Assembly: GCF_000365425.1 (NCBI RefSeq)
Contig: NZ_AQOV01000001.1
Coordinates: 2,418,001 to 2,482,000 of the forward strand
Origin: Methylomonas sp. MK1
GTDB taxonomy: Bacteria > Pseudomonadota > Gammaproteobacteria > Methylococcales > Methylomonadaceae
DNA: 64,000 nucleotides
Direction of reading: 5' to 3'
The position numbers were made by a program, and so were the translations under genes. Positions 43,535 to 52,707 of the stretch are shown here, in pieces. Every line of letters begins with the position of its first letter. The first letter of the stretch is position 1. The notes under the pieces were generated by a model. The model ran no database searches. It was not told where the DNA came from and was given only the letters and a program-made list of their open reading frames with translations.

Positions 43535-43884
43535 CGATCTACCAGTTTATGCCAATGCCTTTCCAATGACTTCCTCAATATCGGCGAGGCTGCATTTGCT
43601 GCATCGCCTCGTGCCAAAACAACAATATCAATGCTGACGATATGTTGACGCTGTAATCTAAAACTTTCCCTGACAGCCCTTTTTATGCGGTTCCGTGCGA
43701 CTGCTTTTTTTATAGTTTTTTTTGCGATGGCCAAACCCAGCCGCGGATGCGGCAGGATATTGCTCGTCGCCAATACCGTAAAATATTTATCTGTGGACTT
43801 TACGGGATTGGTAAATACTTTTTTATACTCAGCGGGCGTCCCTAGCCGATACTGATCGGGAAAGCCGAAATCTTCCGCCGACAA
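43516..43884 (-). CDS. rnpA: ribonuclease P protein component
   Basis: A 122-residue basic protein subunit of RNase P. The RNA-binding RNR motif is [14 protein letters not shown] (about residues 59-72), and [17 protein letters not shown] precedes it. The start is a TTG directly after the rpmH stop, as often seen for rnpA. Confidence 0.95.
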   Translation of the reverse strand: MSAEDFGFPDQYRLGTPAEYKKVFTNPVKSTDKYFTVLATSNILPHPRLGLAIAKKTIKKAVARNRIKRAVRESFRLQRQHIVSIDIVVLARGDAANAASPILRKSLERHWHKLVDRCDSCS

Positions 43885-44019
43885 TTAAACCGTCAGCGAA
43901 GCGCGGCCTTTGGCTCTGCGCGCATTGATCACTTTGCGGCCACCTACGGTAGCCATTCTGGCACGAAAGCCGTGAGTTCTTGCGCGTTTAATTTTGCTGG
44001 GTTGATAAGTTCTTTTCAT
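43885..44019 (-). CDS. rpmH: 50S ribosomal protein L34
   Basis: A 44-residue protein starting [20 protein letters not shown] and ending GRASLTV, the standard L34 sequence. It heads the conserved rpmH-rnpA-yidD-yidC-mnmE block. In many gammaproteobacteria dnaA and the origin lie divergently upstream; here the upstream neighbour is a lipoprotein gene, so the origin has moved away. Confidence 0.98.
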   Translation of the reverse strand: MKRTYQPSKIKRARTHGFRARMATVGGRKVINARRAKGRASLTV

Positions 44020-44180
44020 GTGCTAGTGCCTATGGTGATAAAAACGGATAAAAAAGGCTGCGAATCATACGTGACAGGCTTGCCAGTGTCAATTTGACTT
44101 GTAAATTTCCAAAACAGTGCAAAATGAACTACTCTCTGGAACACTACCGATGCATTCAGCATTATTGAAGGAGACTTATT

Positions 44181-44573
44181 ATGCATAAATTACCGTTTAA
44201 ATCGATTTTAGCAACCAGCTTGTTAGTCGCGGGTTGCGCCACCACCACCGGCTGGACTCCCACCGTGGACACCTATAACGATCCCAATGCGTTCCGTTTG
44301 AATCAAGACATGCAGGAATGCGAACAGTTGGCTTCGCAGTCGGCCAGCACGGTTAAGGACACTGCGACCGGTGCAGCCGTCGGCGGCTTGATAGGCGCGG
44401 CGGGCGGCGCGGCAATTGGCGCGGTAGTCGGCAACCCTGGCACTGGCGCTGCCATTGGCGCCGCGGCCGGCGGTATTGGCGGCGGCGCTCAACAAGGCAT
44501 ACATTCCAACGACAGCTATAAAAATGCCTACCGCAACTGCCTCAGACAACGCGGTCACAACGTCGTCAATTAA
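44181..44573 (+). CDS. glycine-zipper outer-membrane lipoprotein
   Basis: A 130-residue lipoprotein: signal peptide with lipobox LVAGC (cysteine at residue 19), then a polar stretch and a glycine-zipper segment (AAVGGLIGAAGGAAIGAVVGNPGT and on, about 67-105). It ends with YRNCLRQRGH, which carries a second conserved cysteine. Similar to Rick_17kDa/OmpA-like glycine-zipper proteins that help envelope integrity. AAGGAG precedes the ATG. Confidence 0.85.
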   Translation: MHKLPFKSILATSLLVAGCATTTGWTPTVDTYNDPNAFRLNQDMQECEQLASQSASTVKDTATGAAVGGLIGAAGGAAIGAVVGNPGTGAAIGAAAGGIGGGAQQGIHSNDSYKNAYRNCLRQRGHNVVN

Positions 44574-44595
44574 TCCGCATTAACCCGTCGCTATT

Positions 44596-45630
44596 TTGGA
44601 GGCATTGGTTCCGTTTATCGGTGTTGCGATCATCATTGTACTGGTATTTGATTACACCAATGGTTTTCATGATGCCTCCAATATCATTGCCAGCGTCATC
44701 GCCTCCCGCGCGATGACGCCGGCTCAGGCGGTTATGCTGGTTGCAATCTTCGAATTCCTGGGACCGCTACTGGGCGGAACTGCTGTCGCCAATACAGTAG
44801 GCACCTTGCTCGACCTTTCCTTTATCCCCAAAGCCGATGCGCTGTTAATCGTGGTGTCAGGCCTTTTTGCCGCGGTGTTCTGGAATTTGTTTACCTGGTG
44901 GCGCGGCCTGCCATCCTCCTCCTCGCACGCACTGGTAGGCGGCTTGATCGGCGCCACGCTAATCGGCATAGGCAGCGAACCCATCGCCTGGGGATTCAAC
45001 GAATTAAGCGACGGCCGAATACATGGCTTCAGCAAAATTCTACTGGCTTTATTGCTCTCGCCCGTCTTGGGCTTTCTGGTGGGCTTTGTAATTCAGCGGA
45101 TGACGATGTTCTTATTGCGGTCCGCATCGCCAAGCATTAATCGGCAGCTTCGTAACGTCCAGTGGCTAACCGCCGCCGCGCTGGCTTTTGCTCACGGCGC
45201 CAACGACGCGCAAAAAAGCATGGGCGTGTTGACCTTGATTTTGTTACTTAGCGGGGAAATCGACAGCTTTAAAGTGCCAGGCTGGGTGATGTTGTTTTGC
45301 GCTTGCGCCATGACCGCCGGCGTGCTGACCGGCGGCTGGCGCATCGTGCGGACCTTAGGTTTTGCCATCTATAAAATCCGCCCGATCCACGCCCTAAATG
45401 CCCAACTGAGCGCATGCCTGACCATTTTCGGCAGCTCGCTGATGGGCGCACCGGTTTCGACGACACACGTGGTGGCGTCTTCGATTATGGGCATAGGCGC
45501 TTCTGATCGCCCAAGAGCGGTGCGCTGGGGAAAAGCCTTGGAAATTTTGCGAACCTGGCTGATCACCATCCCCGGCTCGGCAATGATCGCCTGCATCAGT
45601 TTTCTGATATTCGATTACCTTCTTAAATAG
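44596..45630 (+). CDS. pit: PiT-family inorganic phosphate transporter
   Basis: A ~344-residue inner-membrane symporter with about ten helices and the duplicated signature: DYTNGFHDASNIIASVIASRAMTP in the first half and AHGANDAQKSMGVLTL in the second, plus PVSTTHVVASSIMGIG. No ATG is available at the N-terminus; TTG codons at 44596 and 44608 are possible starts. It is followed after 14 bases by the DUF47 gene, the standard partner of Pit. Confidence 0.93.
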   Translation: MEALVPFIGVAIIIVLVFDYTNGFHDASNIIASVIASRAMTPAQAVMLVAIFEFLGPLLGGTAVANTVGTLLDLSFIPKADALLIVVSGLFAAVFWNLFTWWRGLPSSSSHALVGGLIGATLIGIGSEPIAWGFNELSDGRIHGFSKILLALLLSPVLGFLVGFVIQRMTMFLLRSASPSINRQLRNVQWLTAAALAFAHGANDAQKSMGVLTLILLLSGEIDSFKVPGWVMLFCACAMTAGVLTGGWRIVRTLGFAIYKIRPIHALNAQLSACLTIFGSSLMGAPVSTTHVVASSIMGIGASDRPRAVRWGKALEILRTWLITIPGSAMIACISFLIFDYLLK

Positions 45631-45644
45631 CCACTGCAATCTTC

Positions 45645-46286
45645 ATGTCATCTCCCAAGCTTTCACTGGCCTCACGGCTGTTCCAGAGAATATTCCCCAA
45701 AACCGCAGACTTTTATCTGTTACTGCACCAACAGTGCCAGCAGGTCTGCGTCACCGTCGACAATCTGGTCCGCTTCATGGCTAGCGAATCGGTGGAAGCC
45801 GGCAAGATGCTGAAAGAAGACGAGCACGAAGCCGACCGGATCCGCATTCACAACCTGCACGAACTAAACAGCTCGTTTGCCACGCCGATAGACCGCGAAG
45901 ACATTTATCGCGCCATCGCCTCCATGGACAGCATCGTTACCTATTGCAAAAGCACTTATAACGAGATGGAAGCACTGGAACTGAACCCCGACAGCCATTC
46001 ACAGGCGATGGTCATCGAGCTGCAAGTGGGCATCAAAGCGCTGGAGCGCGGCTTCGCAGTCTTGGGCAAACATCCTTCCGAGGCCGAACAACACGCCTTT
46101 GCCGCCCGCCATTCGGAACGCCGTATCGAGAAGATGTACCGCAAGGCCATCGCCGACTTATTCCAAGGCGAAGACTACTTAAACATGTTTAAACAACGCG
46201 AGCTTTACCGGCATCTGTCCAATGCCGCCGACAAGGTTCATGCCACCGCGAATGTACTGGAAGACATCATCGTCAAACTGGGCTGA
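45645..46286 (+). CDS. DUF47/PhoU-like phosphate transport accessory protein
   Basis: A 213-residue helical protein of the DUF47 (YkaA/Pit accessory) family. It has the PhoU-like metal-binding patches KEDEHEADRIRIHNLHELNSSFATPIDREDIY and HLSNAADKVHATANVLEDIIVKLG. It regulates or supports the upstream PiT transporter. The length is typical. Confidence 0.92.
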   Translation: MSSPKLSLASRLFQRIFPKTADFYLLLHQQCQQVCVTVDNLVRFMASESVEAGKMLKEDEHEADRIRIHNLHELNSSFATPIDREDIYRAIASMDSIVTYCKSTYNEMEALELNPDSHSQAMVIELQVGIKALERGFAVLGKHPSEAEQHAFAARHSERRIEKMYRKAIADLFQGEDYLNMFKQRELYRHLSNAADKVHATANVLEDIIVKLG

Positions 46287-46430
46287 ATAGTGCGACAAGC
46301 CGTTTAAAATAGCCCCGTGCAGCCCGTTATTTTCAACGGGCGAATGCGTCCGGCATCGCCCCCAAAAGCCCTATCATCCATGCTACAATCTGCCCCGGTT
46401 TAAATCCTGTTACTCAAAGAGGTTCACTTC

Positions 46431-47069
46431 GTGGCAAACATCACCAGCCGAAAATCCGCAATGACTCTTTTTTCATCGCCAGCCTGCATAATGAGCCACT
46501 GCGCCAGGCTAGTTGTATACGAAAAAGGCGTGCCAGCGGAAGTTGAGTTTTTCGACCCGAATGACCCGCCCGAAGACCTGCTGGAACTGAACCCCAACGG
46601 TAATGCCCCGACTTTCGTGGAACGCGACTTGGTGCTGTACGACGCCCGCATCATCATGGAATATTTGGATGAACGCTTCCCTCACCCCGCCTTGCATCAA
46701 ATGGACCCGGTCTCCCGCGCCAACGCCCGGATGCTGATCAAACGCATCGATCAGGAGTGGTATCCGCTGCTGGATGACGTTCTCGTCAACGGTGACAAAA
46801 AGGCCGCCAAAGCTAAAAAACAGCTCCGGGAAAGTTTGATGGCTGCCGCGCCGGTATTTGAAGCCACACCGTATTTCATGAGCGAGGAGTATTCTCTGAT
46901 CGATTGTGCGATGGCGCCGTTCTTGTGGCGACTACCGAGCATCGGCATTGATATTGCCGGCCTAGGCAAAGGCATCACTGCCTACGCCAACCGACTTTTC
47001 TCCAGACGGGCTTTTCAAGAAAGCCTGAGCCGCGAAGAAAAAGACATGATGCAAGCCCCAAGCAAATGA
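46431..47069 (+). CDS. sspA: stringent starvation protein A
   Basis: A 212-residue glutathione-S-transferase-fold RNA polymerase-associated protein. N-terminal thioredoxin-like domain with SPACIMSHCARLVVYEKGV and LNPNGNAPTFVERDLVLYDARIIMEYLDERFPHP; the C-terminal helical domain ends FSRRAFQESLSREEKDM. A GTG start follows AGAGGT. It is coupled to sspB by ATGA. Confidence 0.95.
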   Translation: MANITSRKSAMTLFSSPACIMSHCARLVVYEKGVPAEVEFFDPNDPPEDLLELNPNGNAPTFVERDLVLYDARIIMEYLDERFPHPALHQMDPVSRANARMLIKRIDQEWYPLLDDVLVNGDKKAAKAKKQLRESLMAAAPVFEATPYFMSEEYSLIDCAMAPFLWRLPSIGIDIAGLGKGITAYANRLFSRRAFQESLSREEKDMMQAPSK

Positions 47070-47449
47070 CCCCACTAAAACCCTATCTGATTCGCGCCAT
47101 CTACGAATGGATCGTCGACAACAGCCTGACCCCCCATCTGTTAGTCAATGCCGACTACCCCGGCGTAACGCTGCCGGGCGACTTCGTGGAAGACGGCCGA
47201 ATCGTGCTGAACATGCGCCCGGAAGCCATTCAAGGCTTGGTGCTGGGCAATGAAGAAATCCAATTCAACGCCCGTTTTTCCGGCAAACCCATGCGCATTA
47301 TCGCGCCGTGCAAAGCGGTGTTGGCCATCTATGCCAAGGAAAACGGCAAGGGTATGATTTTCGACCCGGAAGAGAATGATGACGAAACCCCACCGACACC
47401 GACAGAACCCAAACCTCCGCAAAAACCGCAATTAAGAGTGGTTAAATAG
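47066..47449 (+). CDS. sspB: ClpXP protease specificity-enhancing factor SspB
   Basis: A 127-residue adaptor that brings ssrA-tagged proteins to ClpXP. Substrate-binding domain about 1-100 (MTPLKPYLIRAIYEWIVDN, LVNADYPGVTLP); a flexible proline-rich linker; and the ClpX-binding tail PQLRVVK. It overlaps sspA by four bases. Confidence 0.96.
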   Translation: MTPLKPYLIRAIYEWIVDNSLTPHLLVNADYPGVTLPGDFVEDGRIVLNMRPEAIQGLVLGNEEIQFNARFSGKPMRIIAPCKAVLAIYAKENGKGMIFDPEENDDETPPTPTEPKPPQKPQLRVVK

Positions 47450-47466
47450 CAGACGTATGCCGAAAG

Positions 47467-47490
47467 GAATGCCTCGGTACCGAGGCATTC
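47467..47490 (+). terminator. hairpin terminator after sspB
   Basis: A perfect 24-base palindrome (arms GAATGCCTCGGT and ACCGAGGCATTC) lies 18 bases after the sspB stop, followed by a weak T-rich stretch (TTC). Confidence 0.65.
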
Positions 47491-47637
47491 TTCAGCCAGC
47501 CTAAGCAAACCTGTAAAAAAGCCTCCTCCAGTTACCGACAATTGGCACCGAAACCCAGCCAAACACCTGTACACCTTAAAGACACCGACTAAACTGTGCG
47601 ATAGAATGCCGAGTCATTTCAATCCGGGGGATAAACG

Positions 47638-48015
47638 ATGTCGCACGATACTGCCAAGGTCTATAGTGAGACCGAAATCGCCGAGCGTTTAACACAGGAA
47701 CTGCCGCACTGGTATTACGAAAACGGCTGGATCCGCCGCAAAATAAAGACCAGCGGCTGGAAAGCGACTTTAATGGTTGTCAATACAGTCGGCCACTTGG
47801 CCGAAAAAGCCTGGCACCACCCGGATTTAACTGTTTCCTATGCGTTTGTGATCGTCAAACTGGTCACGCATTCGGCAAAAGGCATCACGGATAAAGATTT
47901 TCTGCTGGCCAAAAAAATTGAAGAAGTGTTGTTGTGGGATGCAGCGGAAACCTCCGCCGGCATCTTTGAAGGTACACCCGACGATCCACGATTCAAATAC
48001 ATTAAAAAAGATTGA
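47638..48015 (+). CDS. pterin-4a-carbinolamine dehydratase-like protein next to the fhc cluster
   Basis: A 125-residue protein with the dehydratase pattern EKAWHHPDLTVSYAFVIVKLVTHSAKGITDKDFLLAKKIE, including the catalytic HHP. The phenylalanine hydroxylase partner is not present here. The gene ends 10 bases before fhcB, so it probably shares the transcript. Pterin dehydratase homologues are often found with tetrahydromethanopterin genes, and a role in that pterin's synthesis or repair is inferred. Confidence 0.85.
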   Translation: MSHDTAKVYSETEIAERLTQELPHWYYENGWIRRKIKTSGWKATLMVVNTVGHLAEKAWHHPDLTVSYAFVIVKLVTHSAKGITDKDFLLAKKIEEVLLWDAAETSAGIFEGTPDDPRFKYIKKD

Positions 48016-48025
48016 GGACTTTTCT

Positions 48026-49285
48026 ATGACTGAAATTACCGAGGTACCCAGCCCTTTTTGCGGCATTGGTACCGACGACCTGAGCATACGGGTGGACGGC
48101 ACAACCTTGAAAGTGACCGCAAACGGTTGCTCAGTCAATAAACCGGCATTCGAACAGGCCATAGCAGACACCTCGCCGCGCATTGCCGGGCAGGCAGCGA
48201 GCTTGGAAGCGGCGGCCAGCAAAGCTGCGGAATTGCTACGAGACACTAATCAACCTGTGATCGGCGGCTGCGCGACCGATGTTAACGGCATGCGCGCCCT
48301 ATTGGCTTTAGCCGACAAGAGCGGCGCGGTGGTCGATAACCTCAATTTTAGTAACGCCCGCCGCAATTTGCTGGCTTTGCAAGACTCCGGCTGGATGAAC
48401 ACCACGCTGGCCGAGCTGAAAAACCGCTGCGATCTGTTGCTGGTAGTCGGCACCGACCTGGAAGCCTTTGCCCCGCGCTTTTTCGAGAAGTATTTGTGGA
48501 ATGAGGAATCAATGTTCCTCGACAGCACTGCCAACCGGGAAATTATTTATCTGGGTAAAGCCCCCTCAGGAAACGCCTCAACGTCTCCTACCGGCCAAAA
48601 AGCCAGAGTACTACCTTGTGCTGACGCCGACTTGCCGAATGTGACCGCCGTATTGTCAGCCCTGGTCAAAGGCCACATAGTACACGCGCAAAACGTCGCC
48701 GGCATTGCGATAGCTGATCTGCAAGCCATCGCGGACAAACTGAAAGCCGCCCATTACGGCGTAGTGCTATGGGGCGCGGCGGCATTGGCATTCGAGCAAG
48801 CCGAACTGACCGTACAAACTCTGTGTAGTATTGTCAAAGACCTTAACCAGTTAGGCACACGCTGCTCCGGTTTTCCATTGGGCGGCAAGGAAGGCGATCA
48901 AACCGCCAACCAAGTCTGCGGCTGGACTACCGGCTACCCGGCGCGCGTCAATTTTGCCCGAGGCTACCCTGAGTACGATCCTTATCTGTACGACACCCAA
49001 GCGCTGCTAAATAACGGCGAGGCCGATGCCTTGGTGTGGGTTCAGACCTTTAACAGCAGCGCACTGCCGCCAAAAACCGACTTACCGACCATCGTCATCG
49101 GCCGCTCAGGCATGAAGTTCGAGAACGAGCCGGATGTGTTCATTCCGGTCGGCACGCCCGGCATCGACCATGCCGGACACGCTTATCGCCTGGACAACGT
49201 GGTAGCGATCCGCCTGAAAAAATTGCGCGACTCCGGCCTACCCAGCACCGCCGAAGTCCTGACCGCTATCGAACAAGCACTTTAG
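48026..49285 (+). CDS. fhcB: formyltransferase/hydrolase complex subunit B (FhcB)
   Basis: A 419-residue protein related to the molybdopterin subunit FwdB/FmdB of formylmethanofuran dehydrogenase (PFCGIGTDDLSI, QPVIGGCATDVNGMRALLALADKSGAV, RINFARGYPEY-like patches). In aerobic methylotrophs FhcB has lost the redox cofactor and is thought to be structural. The ATG at 48026 follows GAGGA; the open frame further upstream overlaps the pterin dehydratase gene and is rejected. Confidence 0.94.
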   Translation: MTEITEVPSPFCGIGTDDLSIRVDGTTLKVTANGCSVNKPAFEQAIADTSPRIAGQAASLEAAASKAAELLRDTNQPVIGGCATDVNGMRALLALADKSGAVVDNLNFSNARRNLLALQDSGWMNTTLAELKNRCDLLLVVGTDLEAFAPRFFEKYLWNEESMFLDSTANREIIYLGKAPSGNASTSPTGQKARVLPCADADLPNVTAVLSALVKGHIVHAQNVAGIAIADLQAIADKLKAAHYGVVLWGAAALAFEQAELTVQTLCSIVKDLNQLGTRCSGFPLGGKEGDQTANQVCGWTTGYPARVNFARGYPEYDPYLYDTQALLNNGEADALVWVQTFNSSALPPKTDLPTIVIGRSGMKFENEPDVFIPVGTPGIDHAGHAYRLDNVVAIRLKKLRDSGLPSTAEVLTAIEQAL

Positions 49286-49295
49286 GATCAAACAC

Positions 49296-50960
49296 ATGCT
49301 GATAAAACTTACAGGTGGAACCGTTTACGATCCGGCCAGCGGCATCGACGGGCAACAGCAAGACATTTACGTACAGGATGGCCGCATTATCGATGCGCCA
49401 AAAGACGGCAGACCGGTCGATCAAGAATACGATCTGCTCGGCAAGGTAGTCATGTCCGGCGCCATCGACATGCACACGCATATCGGCGGCGGCAAAGGCA
49501 ATATCGCCCGCACCCTGCTGCCTGAAGACCATCGCCAGGACCCGGTGCACCGCACACCCATCACCCGCTCCGGCAACGGCCACGCGATGCCCAGCACCTA
49601 TGTCGCCGGCTATCGTTACGCGGAAATGGGCTATACCGCCTGCTTCGAACCGGCGGTATTGCCGATCAACGCCCGCCAAGCACACATGGAAATGGGCGAC
49701 ACGCCGATAGTCGACAAGGGCGGTTACGTGATGCTGGGCAGCGATGACTTTTTACTGCGCATGATGACCGCCAACAAAGATCAAAAAGCCATCAATGATT
49801 ACGTAGCTTGGACACTTAACGCCGCCAAGGGTATCGGCATTAAAGTGGTGAATGCCGGCGGCATCAGCGCGTTTAAATTTAACCAGCGCAAACTGGATTT
49901 GGACGAGCAAAACAGCCATTACGCTGTGACGCCAAGACAAATCCTGCAAACCCTAGCCAGAGCCGTGCAAGAGTTGGGCATCACGCATCCGCTACATGTG
50001 CATGGTTGCAACCTGGGCGTCCCCGGCAATCTGGAAACAACCCTAAACACTATCGAAGGCATCGACGGCTTGCCGATGCACTTGACGCATATTCAGTTCC
50101 ATAGCTACGGTAAAGAAGGCGATTTCAAATTCTCCTCCGGGGCCGCGCAAATTGCCGAAGCGATCAATAGTAATCCGAACATCACCGCCGACGTCGGCCA
50201 AATCCTGTTCGGCCAGACCGTCACCGCCTCCGGCGACAACATGCGCCAACATGCCAACCATCGCTTCGCCAGCCCCAATAAATGGGTATGCATGGACATC
50301 GAATGCGATGCCGGCTGCGGCGTGGTGCCGTTTAAATACAAAGACCAAAACTTCGTCAATGCCTTGCAGTGGGCGATTGGTTTGGAAATCTTCCTGTTGG
50401 TCGAAGACCCCTGGCGAATCTTCCTGACCACCGACCACCCCAACGGCGCGCCGTTCACCAGCTATCCGCATTTGATCCGCTTGCTGATGGACCGCAGCTT
50501 CCGTAACGACATGCTGGCGACCATCCATCCGGAAGCGCAAAAGATGACTACGCTGGCCTCGATTGAACGCGAATATACATTGAATGAAATCGCCATCATG
50601 ACCCGTGCTGGCGCGGCCCGCATCATCGGTTTGAAGGACCGCGGCGCCTTGAGTGCCGGTAACTTCGCCGACATCACCGTTTACACCGAAAACGCGGACC
50701 GTCAGACCATGTTTACCAAACCGGATTACGTGTTCAAAGACGGTGAACTGATAGTCAAAGACGGCGAAGTCGTGAAAGTCACCTGGGGCACCACCCACAT
50801 CGTCAAACCGGACTACGATCTATCCATCGAAAAAGACCTCAAACCTTATTTCGACAAATACCTGACCATGAAACTCGGCAACTTTAAAATCAGCGACGAT
50901 GAAATTAGCGAGGACGGGCGCGGCAGTTTGACGGCACATCCATTAAGAGGTGCAGCATGA
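49296..50960 (+). CDS. fhcA: formyltransferase/hydrolase complex subunit A (FhcA)
   Basis: A 554-residue amidohydrolase-fold subunit that hydrolyses formylmethanofuran to formate. Metal-binding start SGAIDMHTHIGGGKGN; further histidines in LHVHGCNLGVPGN and MHLTHIQFHSYG; LTTDHPNGAPFTSYPHLIRLLM; C-terminal GLKDRGALSAGNFADITVY. It sits between fhcB (10 bases) and fhcD (4-base overlap). Confidence 0.96.
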   Translation: MLIKLTGGTVYDPASGIDGQQQDIYVQDGRIIDAPKDGRPVDQEYDLLGKVVMSGAIDMHTHIGGGKGNIARTLLPEDHRQDPVHRTPITRSGNGHAMPSTYVAGYRYAEMGYTACFEPAVLPINARQAHMEMGDTPIVDKGGYVMLGSDDFLLRMMTANKDQKAINDYVAWTLNAAKGIGIKVVNAGGISAFKFNQRKLDLDEQNSHYAVTPRQILQTLARAVQELGITHPLHVHGCNLGVPGNLETTLNTIEGIDGLPMHLTHIQFHSYGKEGDFKFSSGAAQIAEAINSNPNITADVGQILFGQTVTASGDNMRQHANHRFASPNKWVCMDIECDAGCGVVPFKYKDQNFVNALQWAIGLEIFLLVEDPWRIFLTTDHPNGAPFTSYPHLIRLLMDRSFRNDMLATIHPEAQKMTTLASIEREYTLNEIAIMTRAGAARIIGLKDRGALSAGNFADITVYTENADRQTMFTKPDYVFKDGELIVKDGEVVKVTWGTTHIVKPDYDLSIEKDLKPYFDKYLTMKLGNFKISDDEISEDGRGSLTAHPLRGAA

Positions 50961-51853
50961 TCATTAACGGCGTAACCATCGATAAAACCTTCGCCGAAGC
51001 CTTCCCGATGAAGGCGACACGCGCCATCATCACCGCGCAAAACGAAAAATGGGCGATGATTTCCGCGCAAGCGATGACCGGTTTTGCCACATCGGTGATC
51101 GCTTGCGGTTGCGAGGCTGGGATCGAACGGGTGTTGAGCCCGAACGAAACGCCGGACGGACGGCCCGGCGTCGCCATCATGATTTATGCGATGGGCGGCA
51201 AAGGTTTGGCCAAGCAATTGGAAACCCGTGCCGGCCAATGCGTATTGACCTCGCCGACCTCAGCACTATTTGCAGGCATCGAAGGCGGTAAGCCAATTCC
51301 CTTGGGTAAGAACCTGCGCTACTTCGGCGACGGCTTTCAAATCGCCAAGAAAATCGGCGGCAAGCGTTATTGGCGAGTGCCGGTAATGGACGGCGAGTTC
51401 TTGACCGAAGCCACGACCGGCATGGTGGATGCGGTTGGTGGCGGCAACTTTCTGGTACTGGCGGAATCGCAACCGCAAGCCTTAGCGGCCTGCGAGGCAG
51501 CAATCGAACAAATGCGTAAAATCCCGAATGTTATCATGCCCTTCCCTGGTGGTGTCGTGCGCTCCGGCTCAAAGGTCGGGTCCAAATACGCCTCATTGGG
51601 CGCATCGACCAACGATGCGTTCTGCCCGACGTTAAAGGGCATTACCAAGACCGATCTTTCACCAGAAATCGAGTCAGTGATGGAAATTGTCATCGACGGC
51701 TTGAGCAAGGAAGACATCGACAAGGCCATGCGCGTTGGTATTCAAGCGGTTTGCGATTTGGGCGCCGCCAATGGCATCAAGCGTATCAGCGCCGGCAACT
51801 ATGGCGGCAAACTGGGCCCGTTCCACTTTCATTTGCAGGAGATCATGGCATGA
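50957..51853 (+). CDS. fhcD: formylmethanofuran:tetrahydromethanopterin formyltransferase (FhcD)
   Basis: A 298-residue Ftr homologue that moves the formyl group from tetrahydromethanopterin to methanofuran. Signature patches: GVTIDKTFAEAFPMKATRAIITA, GCEAGIERVLSPNETPDGRPGV, IPLGKNLRYFGDGFQ and MPFPGGVVRSGSKVGSKY. It overlaps fhcA and fhcC by four bases each (ATGA). Confidence 0.97.
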   Translation: MIINGVTIDKTFAEAFPMKATRAIITAQNEKWAMISAQAMTGFATSVIACGCEAGIERVLSPNETPDGRPGVAIMIYAMGGKGLAKQLETRAGQCVLTSPTSALFAGIEGGKPIPLGKNLRYFGDGFQIAKKIGGKRYWRVPVMDGEFLTEATTGMVDAVGGGNFLVLAESQPQALAACEAAIEQMRKIPNVIMPFPGGVVRSGSKVGSKYASLGASTNDAFCPTLKGITKTDLSPEIESVMEIVIDGLSKEDIDKAMRVGIQAVCDLGAANGIKRISAGNYGGKLGPFHFHLQEIMA

Positions 51854-52662
51854 GCGCATTAACCTTTACCCTGAAACAGCCAACCGACCAGCGCATCGAC
51901 ATGTCTCCGCTGGTCTGTCAAAAGCTGCAAGGTTTGGATGTGGATGCGATTGCCGCTATCGAACTTCAAAACGGCAAGCGGCGGATGCGAGTTGATGAAT
52001 TGTTTTATATAACCGGCATGAACACCCAGGAAATCATCATTGCCTACAGTGACGGCAAGTTGGACTTTATCGGTAAAGAACTGGACGGCGGCAGCATCAG
52101 TGTGCAAGGCGATGCCGGTGCTTATCTGGGCATGCAAATGAAATCGGGCACTATCAACGTTAGTGGCGATGCGGGCTTGTACGCCGCTTGTGAAATGAAA
52201 AACGGCTTTCTGCAAATCGAAGGCGATGCCGGAGATTTTCTGGGCGGCGCCCTACCCGGCAACAAACAAGGTATGAAAGGCGGCACGGTGCTGGTGAAAG
52301 GCAATGTCGGCCAGCGCGCCGGCGACCACATGCGGCGCGGCCAGATTCTGATCGAAGGCAATGTCGGCGATTATTGCGGCTCGCGCATGCTAGCAGGCAC
52401 TATTGCCGTGATGGGTAACACCGGCCGCTATCTGGGCTATGCCATGCGGCGCGGCACTTTGTTGCTGTGGAATCAGCCGCAATTATCAGCGACTTTCAAC
52501 GACTGTGGCTCACATACCCTGGCCTTCCTGCCCATACTGTTCGCATCGTTCAAATCCTTCAACTCCCGGTTTGCCGACAGTGGTGCGGCGTTTAACCGCG
52601 TGCAGCGTTACGGCGGCGACATGGCGGAAACCGGACGCGGCGAAGTGCTGATCCGAATCTAA
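51850..52662 (+). CDS. fhcC: formyltransferase/hydrolase complex subunit C (FhcC)
   Basis: A 270-residue FwdC/GltS-type beta-helix protein with repeated G-x-x-x-G-x-x-M-x-x-G units (GDAGAYLGMQMKSG, GDAGLYAACEMKNG, GNVGQRAGDHMRRG, GNVGDYCGSRMLAG, GNTGRYLGYAMRRG). It is the scaffold subunit of the complex. The ATG at 51850 overlaps the fhcD stop; an upstream open frame is discarded. Confidence 0.96.
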   Translation: MSALTFTLKQPTDQRIDMSPLVCQKLQGLDVDAIAAIELQNGKRRMRVDELFYITGMNTQEIIIAYSDGKLDFIGKELDGGSISVQGDAGAYLGMQMKSGTINVSGDAGLYAACEMKNGFLQIEGDAGDFLGGALPGNKQGMKGGTVLVKGNVGQRAGDHMRRGQILIEGNVGDYCGSRMLAGTIAVMGNTGRYLGYAMRRGTLLLWNQPQLSATFNDCGSHTLAFLPILFASFKSFNSRFADSGAAFNRVQRYGGDMAETGRGEVLIRI

Positions 52663-52668
52663 CCCATT

Positions 52669-52698
52669 GCCGCGCAAACCGATTACGGTTTGCGCGGC
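52669..52698 (+). terminator. strong hairpin after fhcC
   Basis: A perfect 13-bp inverted repeat (arms GCCGCGCAAACCG and CGGTTTGCGCGGC) with an ATTA loop, seven bases after the fhcC stop. It lacks a T-run but would end or attenuate the fhc transcript before the radical SAM gene. Confidence 0.7.
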
Positions 52699-52707
52699 GC
52701 ATCTCAA

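Noticed and set aside
46322-46341. Hairpin GCCCGTT/AACGGGC between the DUF47 gene and sspA
   Set aside because: Only a 7-bp stem with no T-run; too weak to list as a terminator.
50043-50798. Minus-strand ORF of 251 codons
   Set aside because: Antisense to fhcA, which is complete and well conserved.
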